DNA of 64,000 bases from Microbispora sp. NBC_01189 (lineage in GTDB: Bacteria; Actinomycetota; Actinomycetes; Streptosporangiales; Streptosporangiaceae). The position numbers and the translations under genes were made by a program. Positions 40,315 to 48,596 of this stretch are shown here, piece after piece (within the stretch, counting starts at the first letter, position 1; the number at the start of each line of letters is the position of its first letter). Location: contig NZ_CP108581.1 in NCBI RefSeq assembly GCF_036010665.1, positions 4,011,501-4,075,500 of the forward strand, in the 5' to 3' direction. The notes under the pieces are model-generated. The model searched no databases and was not told where the DNA came from. It saw only the letters and a program-made list of their open reading frames with translations.

Positions 40315-42106
40315 GGCGCACCTCCACGTCGCCGACGCCCGCCTTCACGTGCAGTTCGATCGTGGGCGCGTCGCCCTTGCCGGGCGTCTCGGGCTCCAGG
40401 ACGCGGTCGAACCGAACGTTCGTGCCGTCCTTGACCTGGTGGTCGATCCGCACCTCGCCCAGCTTCGTGAACCCGTACACCTCGACCCGCGCGGTGGGCG
40501 GGACGATCACCGCGAGCTGGCCCAGCGACACCGAGGCGTCGAACCTCAGCCGGGCGCCGGACTTCAGGGGAATGTCGCTCAGGTCGAGCTTGCCGTCGCC
40601 GATGCCCAGTTCGTAGGTGCCGGGCGACTGGACGGCGGTGACGGGATGCCAGACGAAGTTGCCGACCTTGCGGGGGATGCCGTTGACCGTCGTGCTTCCC
40701 ACCAGCACGAGCGCCACGATCGTGCCGGCGGCGACCAGCCCGCCGCCTCGCCCGAACCAGGCGGCGACGAGCAGGCCCGCGCCGATCGTGACGAGCACCG
40801 CCCCGCCGACGACCGGGAGGCCGACCGTGCCGGTGCCGGTCCGCTGCATGGTGACCATGATCCCTCCAACGATCAGGGCGAGGCATATGGTGAGGCCGCT
40901 GACGAACGACCTCGGACGCTTGGGCTTTCTGGGCCGCGGCGGCGGGGCCACGGGCGGCCCGTACGGGTCCGCCGCGTAGGGCGTGCCGAGCGGCCGGTAC
41001 GGCTCCCGCCTCGTGTACGGGCCGTGGGGCGCGAAGGGCTCACCCGCGCCGTATCCCTGGCCGCTTCCGTAGCCCTGGCCGGCGGCCCGGCCCGGCGCCT
41101 GCCCGGGTGAGCCGAGGTCGCCCCGCGCGCTCGCCCGCGCCTCGCGCGCCAGGTCCGACAGCCGCCGGTACCCGTCCGCGGCCTGAGGCGGCGGTAGGGG
41201 ACCGCGCGCACCGGAGCCGGGTGGCCCGGACTCACTCGCGCCCGAGCCGAGCGGGCCCGAGCCGAGCGGGCCCGAGCCGAGCGGGCCCGAGCCGAGCGTG
41301 CCGGAGTCGCGTGGTTCGGAGACCTGGGTGTCCGGCACGGACAGCGGGGCCGTCCCGGCCGGAGGCTCGAAGGCCCGGGTCGGCGGGTCGCCGTCGGCCC
41401 ACCCCACCGAACCCGCGCCGTGCTCGGCGTCCTTGGCGGTGTCCTTGTCGGTGTCTTCCGGGGTCGTGTCGTCCGCGATCCTGCCGACCGACGGCTCGGG
41501 CACCCACCCGGGGGCCTGGGGGCCGTACGCTCCCGGCATCGCCGTGGTCTCGGCGCGCTGCGGCGCCGGGCCGTACGGCTCCTGCGCGAAGGGGGCGAAC
41601 GGCGCGAACCCGGGGGCGGACCTGGTCATGCCGCGCCGGCCGGTCGCCCGTTCCGGCATCGACCTGGCCATGGTGAGCAGGTCGACGCCCCGGGCGTGGG
41701 CGGTCATCAGCACGATGGCCAGCAGCGTGCCGACGACGATCGTGCCGCGGTTGATGCCGCCCGAGGCCACGTTGATGATCAGCCCGAACGCGAAGACCGC
41801 CGCGAGCAACGCGAGCACGGTCTCGGCGTCGAACATCCGCCGGGTCCACTGCTCCAGGTGGCCGGGGCCGCCGTCCGGGCGGCGCATCAGCAGGAACGCC
41901 GCGACGTACAGCATGACGCCGATGCCGGAGGCGAGGACGAGCACCGCGAAGCCGACCCGGAAGAGCACCGGGTCCATGCCCGTGTACCTGCCGAGGCCCG
42001 CGCACACGCCCGTGATCATGCGCCCGTCCCGGTGGCGGCTCAGCACCCTCTCGGGTTCTGGCTGGCCGGCGGGGTCGGAAGCGGGAGCGGATGGTGCCTC
42101 GGTCAT
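40304..42106 (-). CDS. PspC-domain envelope stress protein with LiaF-like C-terminus
   Basis: 600 aa from ATG 42106. The PspC domain is RDGRMITGVCAGLGRYTGMDPVLFRVGFAVLVL followed by a membrane segment. Two further hydrophobic segments precede a long disordered Pro/Gly/Ser linker (about 170-380, with a four-copy LGSGP repeat and Tyr/Gly-rich runs). Four more membrane segments follow, then a C-terminal beta-helical domain (GDGKLDLSDIPLKSGARLRFDASVSLGQLAVIVPPTARVEVYGF) like LiaF/DUF4097 proteins. It is divergent from the PspC-domain kinase and likely modulates that kinase or senses wall damage. Confidence 0.82.
   Translation of the reverse strand: MTEAPSAPASDPAGQPEPERVLSRHRDGRMITGVCAGLGRYTGMDPVLFRVGFAVLVLASGIGVMLYVAAFLLMRRPDGGPGHLEQWTRRMFDAETVLALLAAVFAFGLIINVASGGINRGTIVVGTLLAIVLMTAHARGVDLLTMARSMPERATGRRGMTRSAPGFAPFAPFAQEPYGPAPQRAETTAMPGAYGPQAPGWVPEPSVGRIADDTTPEDTDKDTAKDAEHGAGSVGWADGDPPTRAFEPPAGTAPLSVPDTQVSEPRDSGTLGSGPLGSGPLGSGPLGSGASESGPPGSGARGPLPPPQAADGYRRLSDLAREARASARGDLGSPGQAPGRAAGQGYGSGQGYGAGEPFAPHGPYTRREPYRPLGTPYAADPYGPPVAPPPRPRKPKRPRSFVSGLTICLALIVGGIMVTMQRTGTGTVGLPVVGGAVLVTIGAGLLVAAWFGRGGGLVAAGTIVALVLVGSTTVNGIPRKVGNFVWHPVTAVQSPGTYELGIGDGKLDLSDIPLKSGARLRFDASVSLGQLAVIVPPTARVEVYGFTKLGEVRIDHQVKDGTNVRFDRVLEPETPGKGDAPTIELHVKAGVGDVEVRRAA
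41241..41300 (-). repeat. 15-bp in-frame tandem repeat, four copies
   Basis: CCCGAGCCGAGCGGG at 41241-41255, 41256-41270 and 41271-41285, with a one-base variant at 41286-41300. On the coding strand it encodes repeated Leu-Gly-Ser-Gly-Pro in the linker of the PspC protein. Length variation between strains would be tolerated. Confidence 0.9.
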
Positions 42107-42183
42107 GGTCCCATCCTGGCCGTGCCGACCTGGGCCCTGCCATCGGGGGAACCCCTGAGCCGTCCCCGAGTCCCCGGGGGCCA

Positions 42184-42212
42184 CATCAGGGCATGCCCTG
42201 ATGCGGGCATGC
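42184..42212. promoter_or_regulatory. 20-bp perfect palindrome plus overlapping inverted repeat between pspC-type and kinase genes
   Basis: CATCAGGGCATGCCCTGATG (42184-42203) is a perfect palindrome. GCATGCCC (42191-42198) and GGGCATGC (42205-42212) form a second overlapping dyad, giving three GGGCATGC-type half-sites in 29 bp. The 116-nt gap serves both divergent operons, so this is the best candidate site for the response regulator encoded downstream. Confidence 0.6.
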
Positions 42213-42222
42213 TCCGTGACGT

Positions 42223-43425
42223 GTGACGATGCTTTCCGAGATGTCTGAGATGCCTAACGCCCCCGCGGCGTATCCCCGGATGATCCGGCCCGTGTCGGGC
42301 CGGGTGGTCGCGGGCGTCGCCCAGGGCGCCGCCGCCCAGTTGCGCCTCGACCCCGTCGTGCTGCGCCTCGCCTTCGTGCTGCTCACCGTCGTCGACGGGC
42401 TGGGCCTCGTGGCGTACGCCGCGCTGTGGATGTTCACCCCCAAGGAGGAGGTGAAGGGCCACGAGCCCGCCCGCGAGTGGGGACAGCTCGCGGCGTACGG
42501 CGTGCTGTGGCTGACGCTGGGGGCCTTCGCCTGGCTGACGGGCGCGTCCAGCGGCGGGTTCGGCACCTGGCCGATCGCGGTGGGCGGCATCGGCGCGCTG
42601 ATCCTCTGGCAGCAGGCCGACCCGGGCCGGCGGCAGCGCTGGATGTCCGGCGCGGTCAAGCAGGTCAGCACGACCTGGGTCCGCACGGGCATCGGCGCGC
42701 TGCTCGTCGTCGTGGGCGCGATCGGCTTCCTCGCCGCGAGCGGCGAGCTGGCCAAGGCGCGGACCGGGCTGGTGTTCACGGCGGTGGTCGTCGGCGGCAT
42801 GCTCATGATCGCCGCGCCCTGGCTCGCCTCACTGGTCAAGGAGCTCCAGCGGGAGCGCACCGAGCGCATCAGGCAGGAGGAGCGGGCCGAGGTGGCCGCC
42901 CACGTCCACGACTCGGTGCTGCACACGCTGACCCTCATCCAGCGCAACGCCCACGACGCGCGCGAGGTGGCCAGGCTCGCCCGGTCGCAGGAGCGGGAGC
43001 TGCGCAACTGGCTCTACCAGCCCAAGCAGGACGCCGACGCGAGCCTCGCCGCCGCCGTACGCCGGGTCGCGGCCGAGGAGGAGGACGCCCACGGCGTGCA
43101 GATCGAGGTCGTCTGCGTGGGCGACTGCGAGCTGTCCGAGAACATGGCGGCACTGCTCCACGCCGCCCGGCAGGCGATGGTCAACGCGTGCAAATACAGT
43201 GGGGCTTCGGTCGTCTCCGTCTACGCCGAGGTCGAGCCCGACGAGGTGACGGTGTTCGTCCGGGACCGGGGCAAGGGCTTCGTGCTCGACGACGTCCCCG
43301 ATGACCGGATGGGCATCCGCCAGTCGATCATCGGCAGGATGGAGCGCAACGGCGGAAGCGCCCGGGTCAGGACCGAGCCCGGCGACGGAACCGAGGTCAT
43401 GCTGACCATGAAGAGGGACATATGA
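42223..43425 (+). CDS. PspC-domain sensor histidine kinase (LiaS/NarL-type)
   Basis: 400 aa from GTG 42223 (ATG 42229 is possible; no clear ribosome site). The N-terminal PspC domain is RPVSGRVVAGVAQGAAAQLRLDPVVLRLAFVLL, followed by membrane segments at about 80-100, 108-126, 150-170 and 180-200. The dimerisation/phosphoacceptor segment has AAHVHDSVLHTLTLIQRN with the phospho-His. The ATPase domain has NACKYSGA (N box) and VRDRGKGFVLDDVPDDRMGI (G boxes). It is coupled to its response regulator by a 4-nt overlap. A PspC sensor domain suggests response to membrane or cell-wall stress. Confidence 0.88.
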   Translation: MTMLSEMSEMPNAPAAYPRMIRPVSGRVVAGVAQGAAAQLRLDPVVLRLAFVLLTVVDGLGLVAYAALWMFTPKEEVKGHEPAREWGQLAAYGVLWLTLGAFAWLTGASSGGFGTWPIAVGGIGALILWQQADPGRRQRWMSGAVKQVSTTWVRTGIGALLVVVGAIGFLAASGELAKARTGLVFTAVVVGGMLMIAAPWLASLVKELQRERTERIRQEERAEVAAHVHDSVLHTLTLIQRNAHDAREVARLARSQERELRNWLYQPKQDADASLAAAVRRVAAEEEDAHGVQIEVVCVGDCELSENMAALLHAARQAMVNACKYSGASVVSVYAEVEPDEVTVFVRDRGKGFVLDDVPDDRMGIRQSIIGRMERNGGSARVRTEPGDGTEVMLTMKRDI

Positions 43426-44060
43426 AGACCGTACGTGTGCTGATCGTCGACGACCACCGGCTGTTCCGGTCCGGCGTACGGGCCGAGCTGGGCCCGTCGA
43501 TCCAGGTGATCGGGGAGGCCGAGGACGTGGAGTCGGCGGTCTCGGCGATCGCCGAGCTGGAGCCCGACGTGGTGCTGCTCGATGTGCACATGCCGGGCGG
43601 CGGCGGCCAGGAGGTGCTGCGGCGGGTGCTCGGCTCGGGATCGCAGGTGCGCTTCCTCGCGCTGTCGGTGTCGGACGCCGCCGAGGACGTGATCGGGGTC
43701 ATCCGGGGCGGCGCCCGAGGCTACGTGACCAAGACGATCAGCGGCGCCGAGCTGACCGACGCGATCGGCCGGGTGTCGGAGGGCGACGCGGTGTTCTCCC
43801 CGCGGCTCGCCGGATTCGTGCTCGACGCGTTCGCCTCGACCGAGGCGCCGCCCATCGACCCCGAGCTCGACTCGCTCACCCAGCGGGAGCGGGAGGTGCT
43901 GCGGCTGATCGCGCGCGGCTACGCGTACAAGGAGATCGCCAAGGAGCTGTTCATCTCGGTGAAGACGGTCGAGACCCACGTGTCGAGCGTGTTGCGCAAG
44001 CTGCAGTTGTCCAACCGGCACGAGCTGTCGCGGTGGGCCACCGCCAGGCGCCTGGTCTGA
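43422..44060 (+). CDS. NarL/FixJ-family response regulator
   Basis: 212 aa. The receiver domain has acidic pair VDDHRLFRSG, phospho-acceptor Asp54 in VVLLDVHMPGG, and TKTISGAEL with the conserved Lys. The C-terminal LuxR helix-turn-helix is LTQREREVLRLIARGYAYKEIAKELFISVKTVETH. ATG 43422 overlaps the kinase stop. Its likely target is the palindrome cluster between the kinase and the PspC-type gene. Confidence 0.93.
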   Translation: MKTVRVLIVDDHRLFRSGVRAELGPSIQVIGEAEDVESAVSAIAELEPDVVLLDVHMPGGGGQEVLRRVLGSGSQVRFLALSVSDAAEDVIGVIRGGARGYVTKTISGAELTDAIGRVSEGDAVFSPRLAGFVLDAFASTEAPPIDPELDSLTQREREVLRLIARGYAYKEIAKELFISVKTVETHVSSVLRKLQLSNRHELSRWATARRLV

Positions 44061-44117
44061 CCCCGTCCGCGTCGGCCCGTCTGGTGTGATCGCCCCTCGG
44101 CGTGCGACGCTTCGGGC

Positions 44118-45578
44118 ATGGGCCGTGACGTACCCTCCGTGTCCTTCACCCATGAGGACCGCCGTCGCTACCGGGAGAAGGTCAAGCTCTCCCTGGAGGT
44201 CCTCGCGGAGATGCTGCGGGGGTCGCGGTTCGAGTTCGAACGGCCGCTGATGGGCCTCGAGATCGAGCTGAACCTGGTCGACGCGCGGGGCGAGCCGGCG
44301 ATGAAGAACGCCGAGGTCCTGGCCGCCATCGCGGAGCCCGACTGGGCCACCGAGCTGGGCCAGTTCAACGTCGAGATCAACGTGCCGCCGCAGGTGCTGT
44401 CCGGTGACGGCAGCCGGCAGCTGGAGGAGTCCGTACGGCGCCGCCTCAACCGCGGGCAGGAACGGGCCGCGCGCGTCGGCGGGCAGCTCATGCTGGTCGG
44501 CATCCTGCCCACGCTGCGCGAGTCCGACGTCAGCGAGGGGACGCTCTCGGCCAACCCGCGCTACAAGCTGCTGAACGAGCAGATCTTCGCGGCCCGCGGC
44601 GAGGACCTGCACCTCTATATCGAGGGCGTCGACCTGCTCGACACCTACGCCGACAGCATCACCCCCGAGGCGGCGTGCACGAGCGTCCAGCTCCACCTAC
44701 AGGTGAGCCCGGAGAAGTTCGCCGACCACTGGAACGCGGCCCAGGTCATCGCGGGCCCGCAGGTGGCGGTGGCGGCCAACTCGCCCTTCCTGTTCGGCAG
44801 GGAGCTGTGGCGGGAGACCAGGATCAGCCTGTTCGAGCAGGCCACCGACACCCGTCCCGAGGAGCTGAAGGCGCAGGGCGTGCGGCCCCGGGTGTGGTTC
44901 GGGGAGCGGTGGATCACCTCGGTCTTCGACCTGTTCGAGGAGAACGTCCGCTACTTTCCCGCGCTGCTGCCGCTGTGCGAGGAGGAGGACCCGAGGCAGG
45001 TCCTGGAGGACGGCGGAGTGCCCGGGCTGCACGAGCTCCGGCTGCACAACGGCACCGTCTACCGCTGGAACCGGCCCGTCTACGACGTGGCCGGCGGCGT
45101 CCCGCACCTCCGGGTGGAGAACCGGGTGTTACCGGCCGGGCCGACGGTCGCGGACATCGCCGCCAACGCCGCGTTCTACTACGGGCTCATGCGGGTGCTT
45201 CCGTCGGCCGAGCGTCCCGTGTGGTCGCGCATGTCCTTCGCCGCGGCCGAGGACAACCTCCGCAACGCCGCGCGGTACGGCCTCGACGCCCGCCTCTACT
45301 GGCCGGGCCTGGGGGAGGTGCCCGCCGCCGAGCTGATCCTGCGGAGGCTGCTGCCCCTCGCCTATCACGGGCTTGACCTGTGGGAGGTCGACCCGGTCCA
45401 GCGCGACCGGCTGCTCGGCATCATCGAGCGGCGCTGCGTGACCGGCCGTACGGGCGCGGACTGGCAGGTCAGGACGGCCCGGGCGCTCGGCGGGGACCAC
45501 GAGGCGCTGCGCCGGATGACCCTGCGCTACCTGGAGCACATGCATACCAACGAGCCCGTGCACCTCTGGAGTTTGTGA
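44118..45578 (+). CDS. Glutamate-cysteine ligase family protein (GCS2 / carboxylate-amine ligase)
   Basis: 486 aa. The GCS2 fold is indicated by MGLEIELNLVD (metal/ATP site Glu pair), LGQFNVEINVPP, TSVQLHLQVSPEKF, AVAANSPFLFGR and the late HNGTVYRWNRPVYD and HLRVENRVLPAGPT segments. It would join a carboxylate to an amine with ATP. Possible products are gamma-glutamylcysteine or another gamma-glutamyl amide. Actinomycetes use mycothiol rather than glutathione, so gamma-glutamylcysteine for ergothioneine-type pathways or an unknown amide are alternatives; no other ergothioneine gene is adjacent. ATG 44118 lacks a good ribosome site. Confidence 0.85.
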   Translation: MGRDVPSVSFTHEDRRRYREKVKLSLEVLAEMLRGSRFEFERPLMGLEIELNLVDARGEPAMKNAEVLAAIAEPDWATELGQFNVEINVPPQVLSGDGSRQLEESVRRRLNRGQERAARVGGQLMLVGILPTLRESDVSEGTLSANPRYKLLNEQIFAARGEDLHLYIEGVDLLDTYADSITPEAACTSVQLHLQVSPEKFADHWNAAQVIAGPQVAVAANSPFLFGRELWRETRISLFEQATDTRPEELKAQGVRPRVWFGERWITSVFDLFEENVRYFPALLPLCEEEDPRQVLEDGGVPGLHELRLHNGTVYRWNRPVYDVAGGVPHLRVENRVLPAGPTVADIAANAAFYYGLMRVLPSAERPVWSRMSFAAAEDNLRNAARYGLDARLYWPGLGEVPAAELILRRLLPLAYHGLDLWEVDPVQRDRLLGIIERRCVTGRTGADWQVRTARALGGDHEALRRMTLRYLEHMHTNEPVHLWSL

Positions 45579-45635
45579 CCGCTACCCGGCGGGTTTTGGC
45601 GAAACTTTTCCGGATTTTGGGGTATTAGCGGTGGA

Positions 45636-45893
45636 ATGACCCGTCGAGCGTTCGCCGCGTTCTTCCTCCTGGTGACCCTGGTCGCGTCCTGCGGCACGCT
45701 CGCCGGGTCTCCTCCGCCGGACCGCGCGCGGCAGGGTGACGCGGCGTCCCGGGCCACGCCGTGCGAGGGCACCGGCGACGACTTCCCCGGCGACGTGAAG
45801 CTCGCCCGGTGTCTCACCGAGTGGTTCTGGGCGAACCGCTTCGGAACAGGCCCTGCTTTGGACGGTGTGATAGGTCACGATGTGGCGCGATGA
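45636..45893 (+). CDS. Small putative lipoprotein
   Basis: 85 aa. The N-terminal signal is AFAAFFLLVTLVASC with Cys at residue 19 as lipobox, followed by GTLAGS. The rest is short and charged, with one aromatic patch (LARCLTEWFWANRF). A TATTAG -10-like box ends 7 nt before ATG 45636, so translation may be leaderless. It may be a truncated relative of a larger exported protein; I do not recognise a family. Confidence 0.5.
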   Translation: MTRRAFAAFFLLVTLVASCGTLAGSPPPDRARQGDAASRATPCEGTGDDFPGDVKLARCLTEWFWANRFGTGPALDGVIGHDVAR

Positions 45894-45921
45894 GGCGGCG
45901 GGGCACATGCGAAGGCGGGGC

Positions 45922-45977
45922 GGACGGCGTGAGATGGACGGCGTGAGATGGGCGGCGTGAGGTGGACGGCGTGAGGC
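45922..45977 (+). repeat. 14-bp tandem repeat, four copies, at the CPBP protease start
   Basis: GGACGGCGTGAGAT at 45922-45935 and 45936-45949, GGGCGGCGTGAGGT at 45950-45963, and GGACGGCGTGAGGC at 45964-45977. Each unit carries a GTG, and the 14-bp length moves it one frame each time. The last two units supply GTG codons and a GAGG site used by the gene at 45971. Confidence 0.9.
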
Positions 45978-46747
45978 GGACGATCGCGACGGGGCTCGGC
46001 CTGCTCGCCGCGGCGAACGTGCTCAACAACCGCGTCGCCCGGCGCTGGGCCCCGGTGACGTCCGCCGCCGCGACCGGCGCGCTCCTGCTGATCGCCCGGC
46101 GGGAGGGGCTGACCTGGCAAGAGCTGGGCTTCCGGAGTGCCCGCGCGGGCGCCGCGACCGGTGGAGCGCTCGCGGCCGCCGTCGCCGCCGGGTACGCCGC
46201 CGGGGTGGCGCTGCCTCGCACCCGGCCGCTGTTCCTCGACCAGCGGGCGCTGGCGCTGTCGCGTCGCCGGGTGCTGGAGGAGGCCATGGTTCAGGTGCCT
46301 CTCGGGACCGTACTGCTGGAGGAGGTCGGTTTCCGCGGTGTGCTTCCGGCCCTGCTCGGCCGGGTCCTGCCCGCGCGTACGGCGGCCGCCACCTCGGCCG
46401 CGCTGTTCGGGCTCTGGCACGTGCTGCCCGCGCTCGACATGGCCCGCGCCAACCCCGCCCTCGGACGCCTGGCGGCAGGAGAGGACCCCGCTTTCGCCGA
46501 CGGCGGTCGGGGCGGCGTCGAGGTGGGGCGGCTGGTGGCGGGGACGGTGGCGTCCACCGCGCTGGCGGGGCTGGTGTTCCATGGGCTCCGCCACCGCGCC
46601 GGTCTGCTCGCCCCGGCGCTGCTGCACGTGGCGACGAACTCCTTCGGCTACGCCGCCGCCCGGGTGGCACGCCGCCTGGACGACCGCCGGGCCGGCCCGG
46701 CCGGCCGGGATCAGTCGTCGCCGGGATGGGCGAGCCCGGTCCGGTAG
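45971..46747 (+). CDS. CPBP-family intramembrane metalloprotease
   Basis: 258 aa from GTG 45971, with GAGG 8 nt upstream; GTG 45962 is the alternative. It has about six membrane segments. Abi/CPBP motifs are present: [15 protein letters not shown] (EExxxR), [12 protein letters not shown] (FxxxH) and [11 protein letters not shown] (HxxxN). Bacterial members act as membrane proteases or in bacteriocin self-immunity; the substrate is unknown. Its start lies in a 14-bp tandem repeat array, so expression or N-terminus may vary between strains. The 3' end overlaps the LuxR remnant on the other strand. Confidence 0.85.
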   Translation: MRRTIATGLGLLAAANVLNNRVARRWAPVTSAAATGALLLIARREGLTWQELGFRSARAGAATGGALAAAVAAGYAAGVALPRTRPLFLDQRALALSRRRVLEEAMVQVPLGTVLLEEVGFRGVLPALLGRVLPARTAAATSAALFGLWHVLPALDMARANPALGRLAAGEDPAFADGGRGGVEVGRLVAGTVASTALAGLVFHGLRHRAGLLAPALLHVATNSFGYAAARVARRLDDRRAGPAGRDQSSPGWASPVR

Positions 46748-46972
46748 GCGTACGCGACCGCCTGGGCGCGGTCGCGGAGACCGGCCTTGGCGAAGAGGTT
46801 GTTGATGTGCGTCTTGACCGTGGCCTCGCTGACGAAGAGCGCGGTGGCGATCTCGGCGTTCGACAGGCCGCGTGCGACGAGCCGCAGGACCTCGGCCTCG
46901 CGCCGGGTCAGCCCGTCCGGCGCCGGACCGGGAGCGGCGCCGTCGGGTGACGCCCAGGCGCTCGCCCGTCAG
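46711..46972 (-). pseudogene. LuxR/NarL-type regulator remnant with a frameshift
   Basis: The minus strand from about 46935 encodes a complete LuxR helix-turn-helix: [58 protein letters not shown], ending HPGDD and a TGA at 46711-46713. Upstream in the same frame there is a TGA near 46972 and no start codon. The other frame continues as [22 protein letters not shown], which looks like the end of a receiver/linker. The receiver domain itself is gone. This is a decayed response regulator, possibly once partnered with the neighbouring membrane protein. Confidence 0.75.
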
Positions 46973-47090
46973 GCCGAAGCCCGGCGGCGAGGTCGCCTCC
47001 CCGGCCACCAGCAGCGCGATCACCGCCGCCCGCAGGCACACGCCTGCGACGGCGTTCCTGCGGACGGTCACGAATGGGCACGTCCCGACG

Positions 47091-47585
47091 TTAGCGGGCG
47101 GCGTACGCGTCCGGGACGGCGGCGCCGGGGAGGGCGTTCGCGCGCCAGGCGACGACCAGGAACTGGACGCCGAGGGTCACTCCGACGAACAGGAGGATGG
47201 AGCCCTGGGACGTGGCGACGCCCAGCAGGGCGGTCAGGGCCATCATGGCGATCCGGGCGGCGACGGAGCCCGCCCACGCGAGCAGCGTCAGGCCCGTGCC
47301 CTGGGACCAGGCGACGCCGTGCGGGTCGCGCCACACCCGGGTGGTCGTCGCGCGCAGCGCGCCGAGTCCCGCCGCCACGATCAGGCCCGAGACGAGCAGG
47401 GTGACGGCCAGCACCGGGTGGAGCGGGTCCACCAGCGCCTCGCCGTCGGAGGCGAGACCGCCCAGGATCATCGCCACGGAGATGATCGGCCCGGCCCGCC
47501 TGGCGGCCGGTCGCGGCGTCGTCTGCCGGTAGAGCACGAAGGCGATGGCGGCGAGGGCGACGACGATGATCTGCGCTTTTTCCAT
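47091..47585 (-). CDS. Membrane protein, CcdC/DUF1453-like
   Basis: 164 aa with about five hydrophobic segments (3-20, 35-50, 58-78, 100-118, 128-150). The opening IIVVALAAIAFVLYRQTTPRPA and the order of helices resemble DUF1453/CcdC-like proteins, which in Gram-positives often neighbour two-component genes. That fits the LuxR remnant just downstream. Function unknown. Confidence 0.7.
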   Translation of the reverse strand: MEKAQIIVVALAAIAFVLYRQTTPRPAARRAGPIISVAMILGGLASDGEALVDPLHPVLAVTLLVSGLIVAAGLGALRATTTRVWRDPHGVAWSQGTGLTLLAWAGSVAARIAMMALTALLGVATSQGSILLFVGVTLGVQFLVVAWRANALPGAAVPDAYAAR

Positions 47586-47629
47586 GCGTCGACCGTACGG
47601 AGAGCGGGCCCGGACGGGATCGGCGCCGG

Positions 47630-47662
47630 GGTGGAGAAGTGGGTGGAGAACGGGGTGGAGAA
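47630..47662 (+). repeat. 12-bp tandem repeat, three copies
   Basis: GGTGGAGAA occurs at 47630, 47642 and 47654, exactly 12 bp apart, in the 199-nt gap between the CcdC-like and PIG-L genes. A degenerate fourth unit follows. No coding frame is supported here. Confidence 0.8.
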
Positions 47663-47690
47663 GGAGGGAGAGGCCGGGATGGAGACCGGC

Positions 47691-47718
47691 CGGATCTCCA
47701 CCCCCGGGTGGAGATCCG
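47691..47718 (-). terminator. Strong hairpin downstream of the PIG-L gene
   Basis: CGGATCTCCACC (47691-47702) pairs perfectly with GGTGGAGATCCG (47707-47718) around a CCCG tetraloop. It lies past the stop of the minus-strand PIG-L deacetylase. No T tract follows, as is common in actinomycetes. Confidence 0.7.
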
Positions 47719-47784
47719 CCCTCCTCCGCCTGCGACGACCCGCGTGTGACGACCGGCTCGTGACGCCTGCGTGTGACGACCCGC

Positions 47785-48504
47785 TCAGGCGGTGACGACC
47801 CGCTGGAACGCCTCGGCGTACGCGCCCTCGGGGAGGCCCGCGGCGGCCGCGTTGGCGGAGAGCCAGCCCTTGATCATGCCGTCGAGGTCGGGGATGTTCG
47901 AGGTCTGGCTCTCGTGGGCGCGCAGGGCGGCGATCTTCCGGCCCACGGTGGAGGTCACGTCGACGTAGTGGTTCACGGCCGTCCCGCCGCTCAGCCAGAC
48001 CTCGCGCACCGTCCAGGCCTCCAGGCCCTCGTCGGTGAGCAGTTCGGGAAAGGCGTACGGATTGCGGGCGTCGGGATAGACGGCGTCGAGGGTGGCGCCG
48101 CCGACGGCCCGGTGGTCCGGGTGGCTCGGCCCGAGCCGCTCGTAGTTGCGGTCGGGGGACGAGGTGACGACCAAATCCGGCCGCACCTGGCGGATCACCC
48201 GCGCGATGTCGCGGCGCAGGCCGAGCGTCTGCTCGACCATGCCGTCCTGGTATCCCAGGAAGCGCAGGTCGCCGACGCCCACGCACTTGGCCGCCGCCGT
48301 CTGCTCGGCCCGGCGCAGCGCCGCCATGCCGCCGTTGTCCACGAGACGGTCGAACCCGCCCGCGTCGCCATCGGTGACCAGGCAGTAGACGACTTCGGCC
48401 CCCGCCTCGGTCAGCCTGGCGATCGTTCCCGCCCCGCCGAAGTCGATGTCGTCGGGGTGCGCGACGACGACCAGCACTTTGCGGATATCCGCCTCGTCCA
48501 GCAC
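47785..48504 (-). CDS. PIG-L family N-acetylglucosaminyl deacetylase-like protein
   Basis: 239 aa if started at GTG 48504. An in-frame ATG lies at 48519, but AGGAGG falls directly after it and exactly 6 nt before the GTG, so the GTG is favoured. The zinc-site motif AHPDDIDFGGAGT and the later GPSHPDHRAVG supply the expected His/Asp ligands. TDGDAGG and RRAEQTAAAKCVGV are also typical. Relatives include MshB and Mca of mycothiol metabolism, and LmbE-like enzymes that deacetylate amino-sugar conjugates. The exact substrate is not clear. Confidence 0.87.
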   Translation of the reverse strand: MLDEADIRKVLVVVAHPDDIDFGGAGTIARLTEAGAEVVYCLVTDGDAGGFDRLVDNGGMAALRRAEQTAAAKCVGVGDLRFLGYQDGMVEQTLGLRRDIARVIRQVRPDLVVTSSPDRNYERLGPSHPDHRAVGGATLDAVYPDARNPYAFPELLTDEGLEAWTVREVWLSGGTAVNHYVDVTSTVGRKIAALRAHESQTSNIPDLDGMIKGWLSANAAAAGLPEGAYAEAFQRVVTA

Positions 48505-48584
48505 GGGCAACCTCCTCATGGTCCGGCAATTACCTTAAACTGGACTTGCCGGGTGAGTGGGCTCCGGATGTCGGTGGGCGGTCA

Positions 48585-48596
48585 TACCCTAGGGAC
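48585..48596 (+). promoter_or_regulatory. Leaderless -10 element for pcrA
   Basis: TACCCT (48585-48590) matches TANNNT and ends 6 nt before GTG 48597, with no Shine-Dalgarno sequence between. It has the same spacing as the predicted leaderless starts at 3277 and 9794. Confidence 0.45.

Noticed and set aside
41241..41300. Possible CRISPR-like repeat array
   Set aside because: The 15-bp units are directly adjacent with no spacers and encode an in-frame protein linker.
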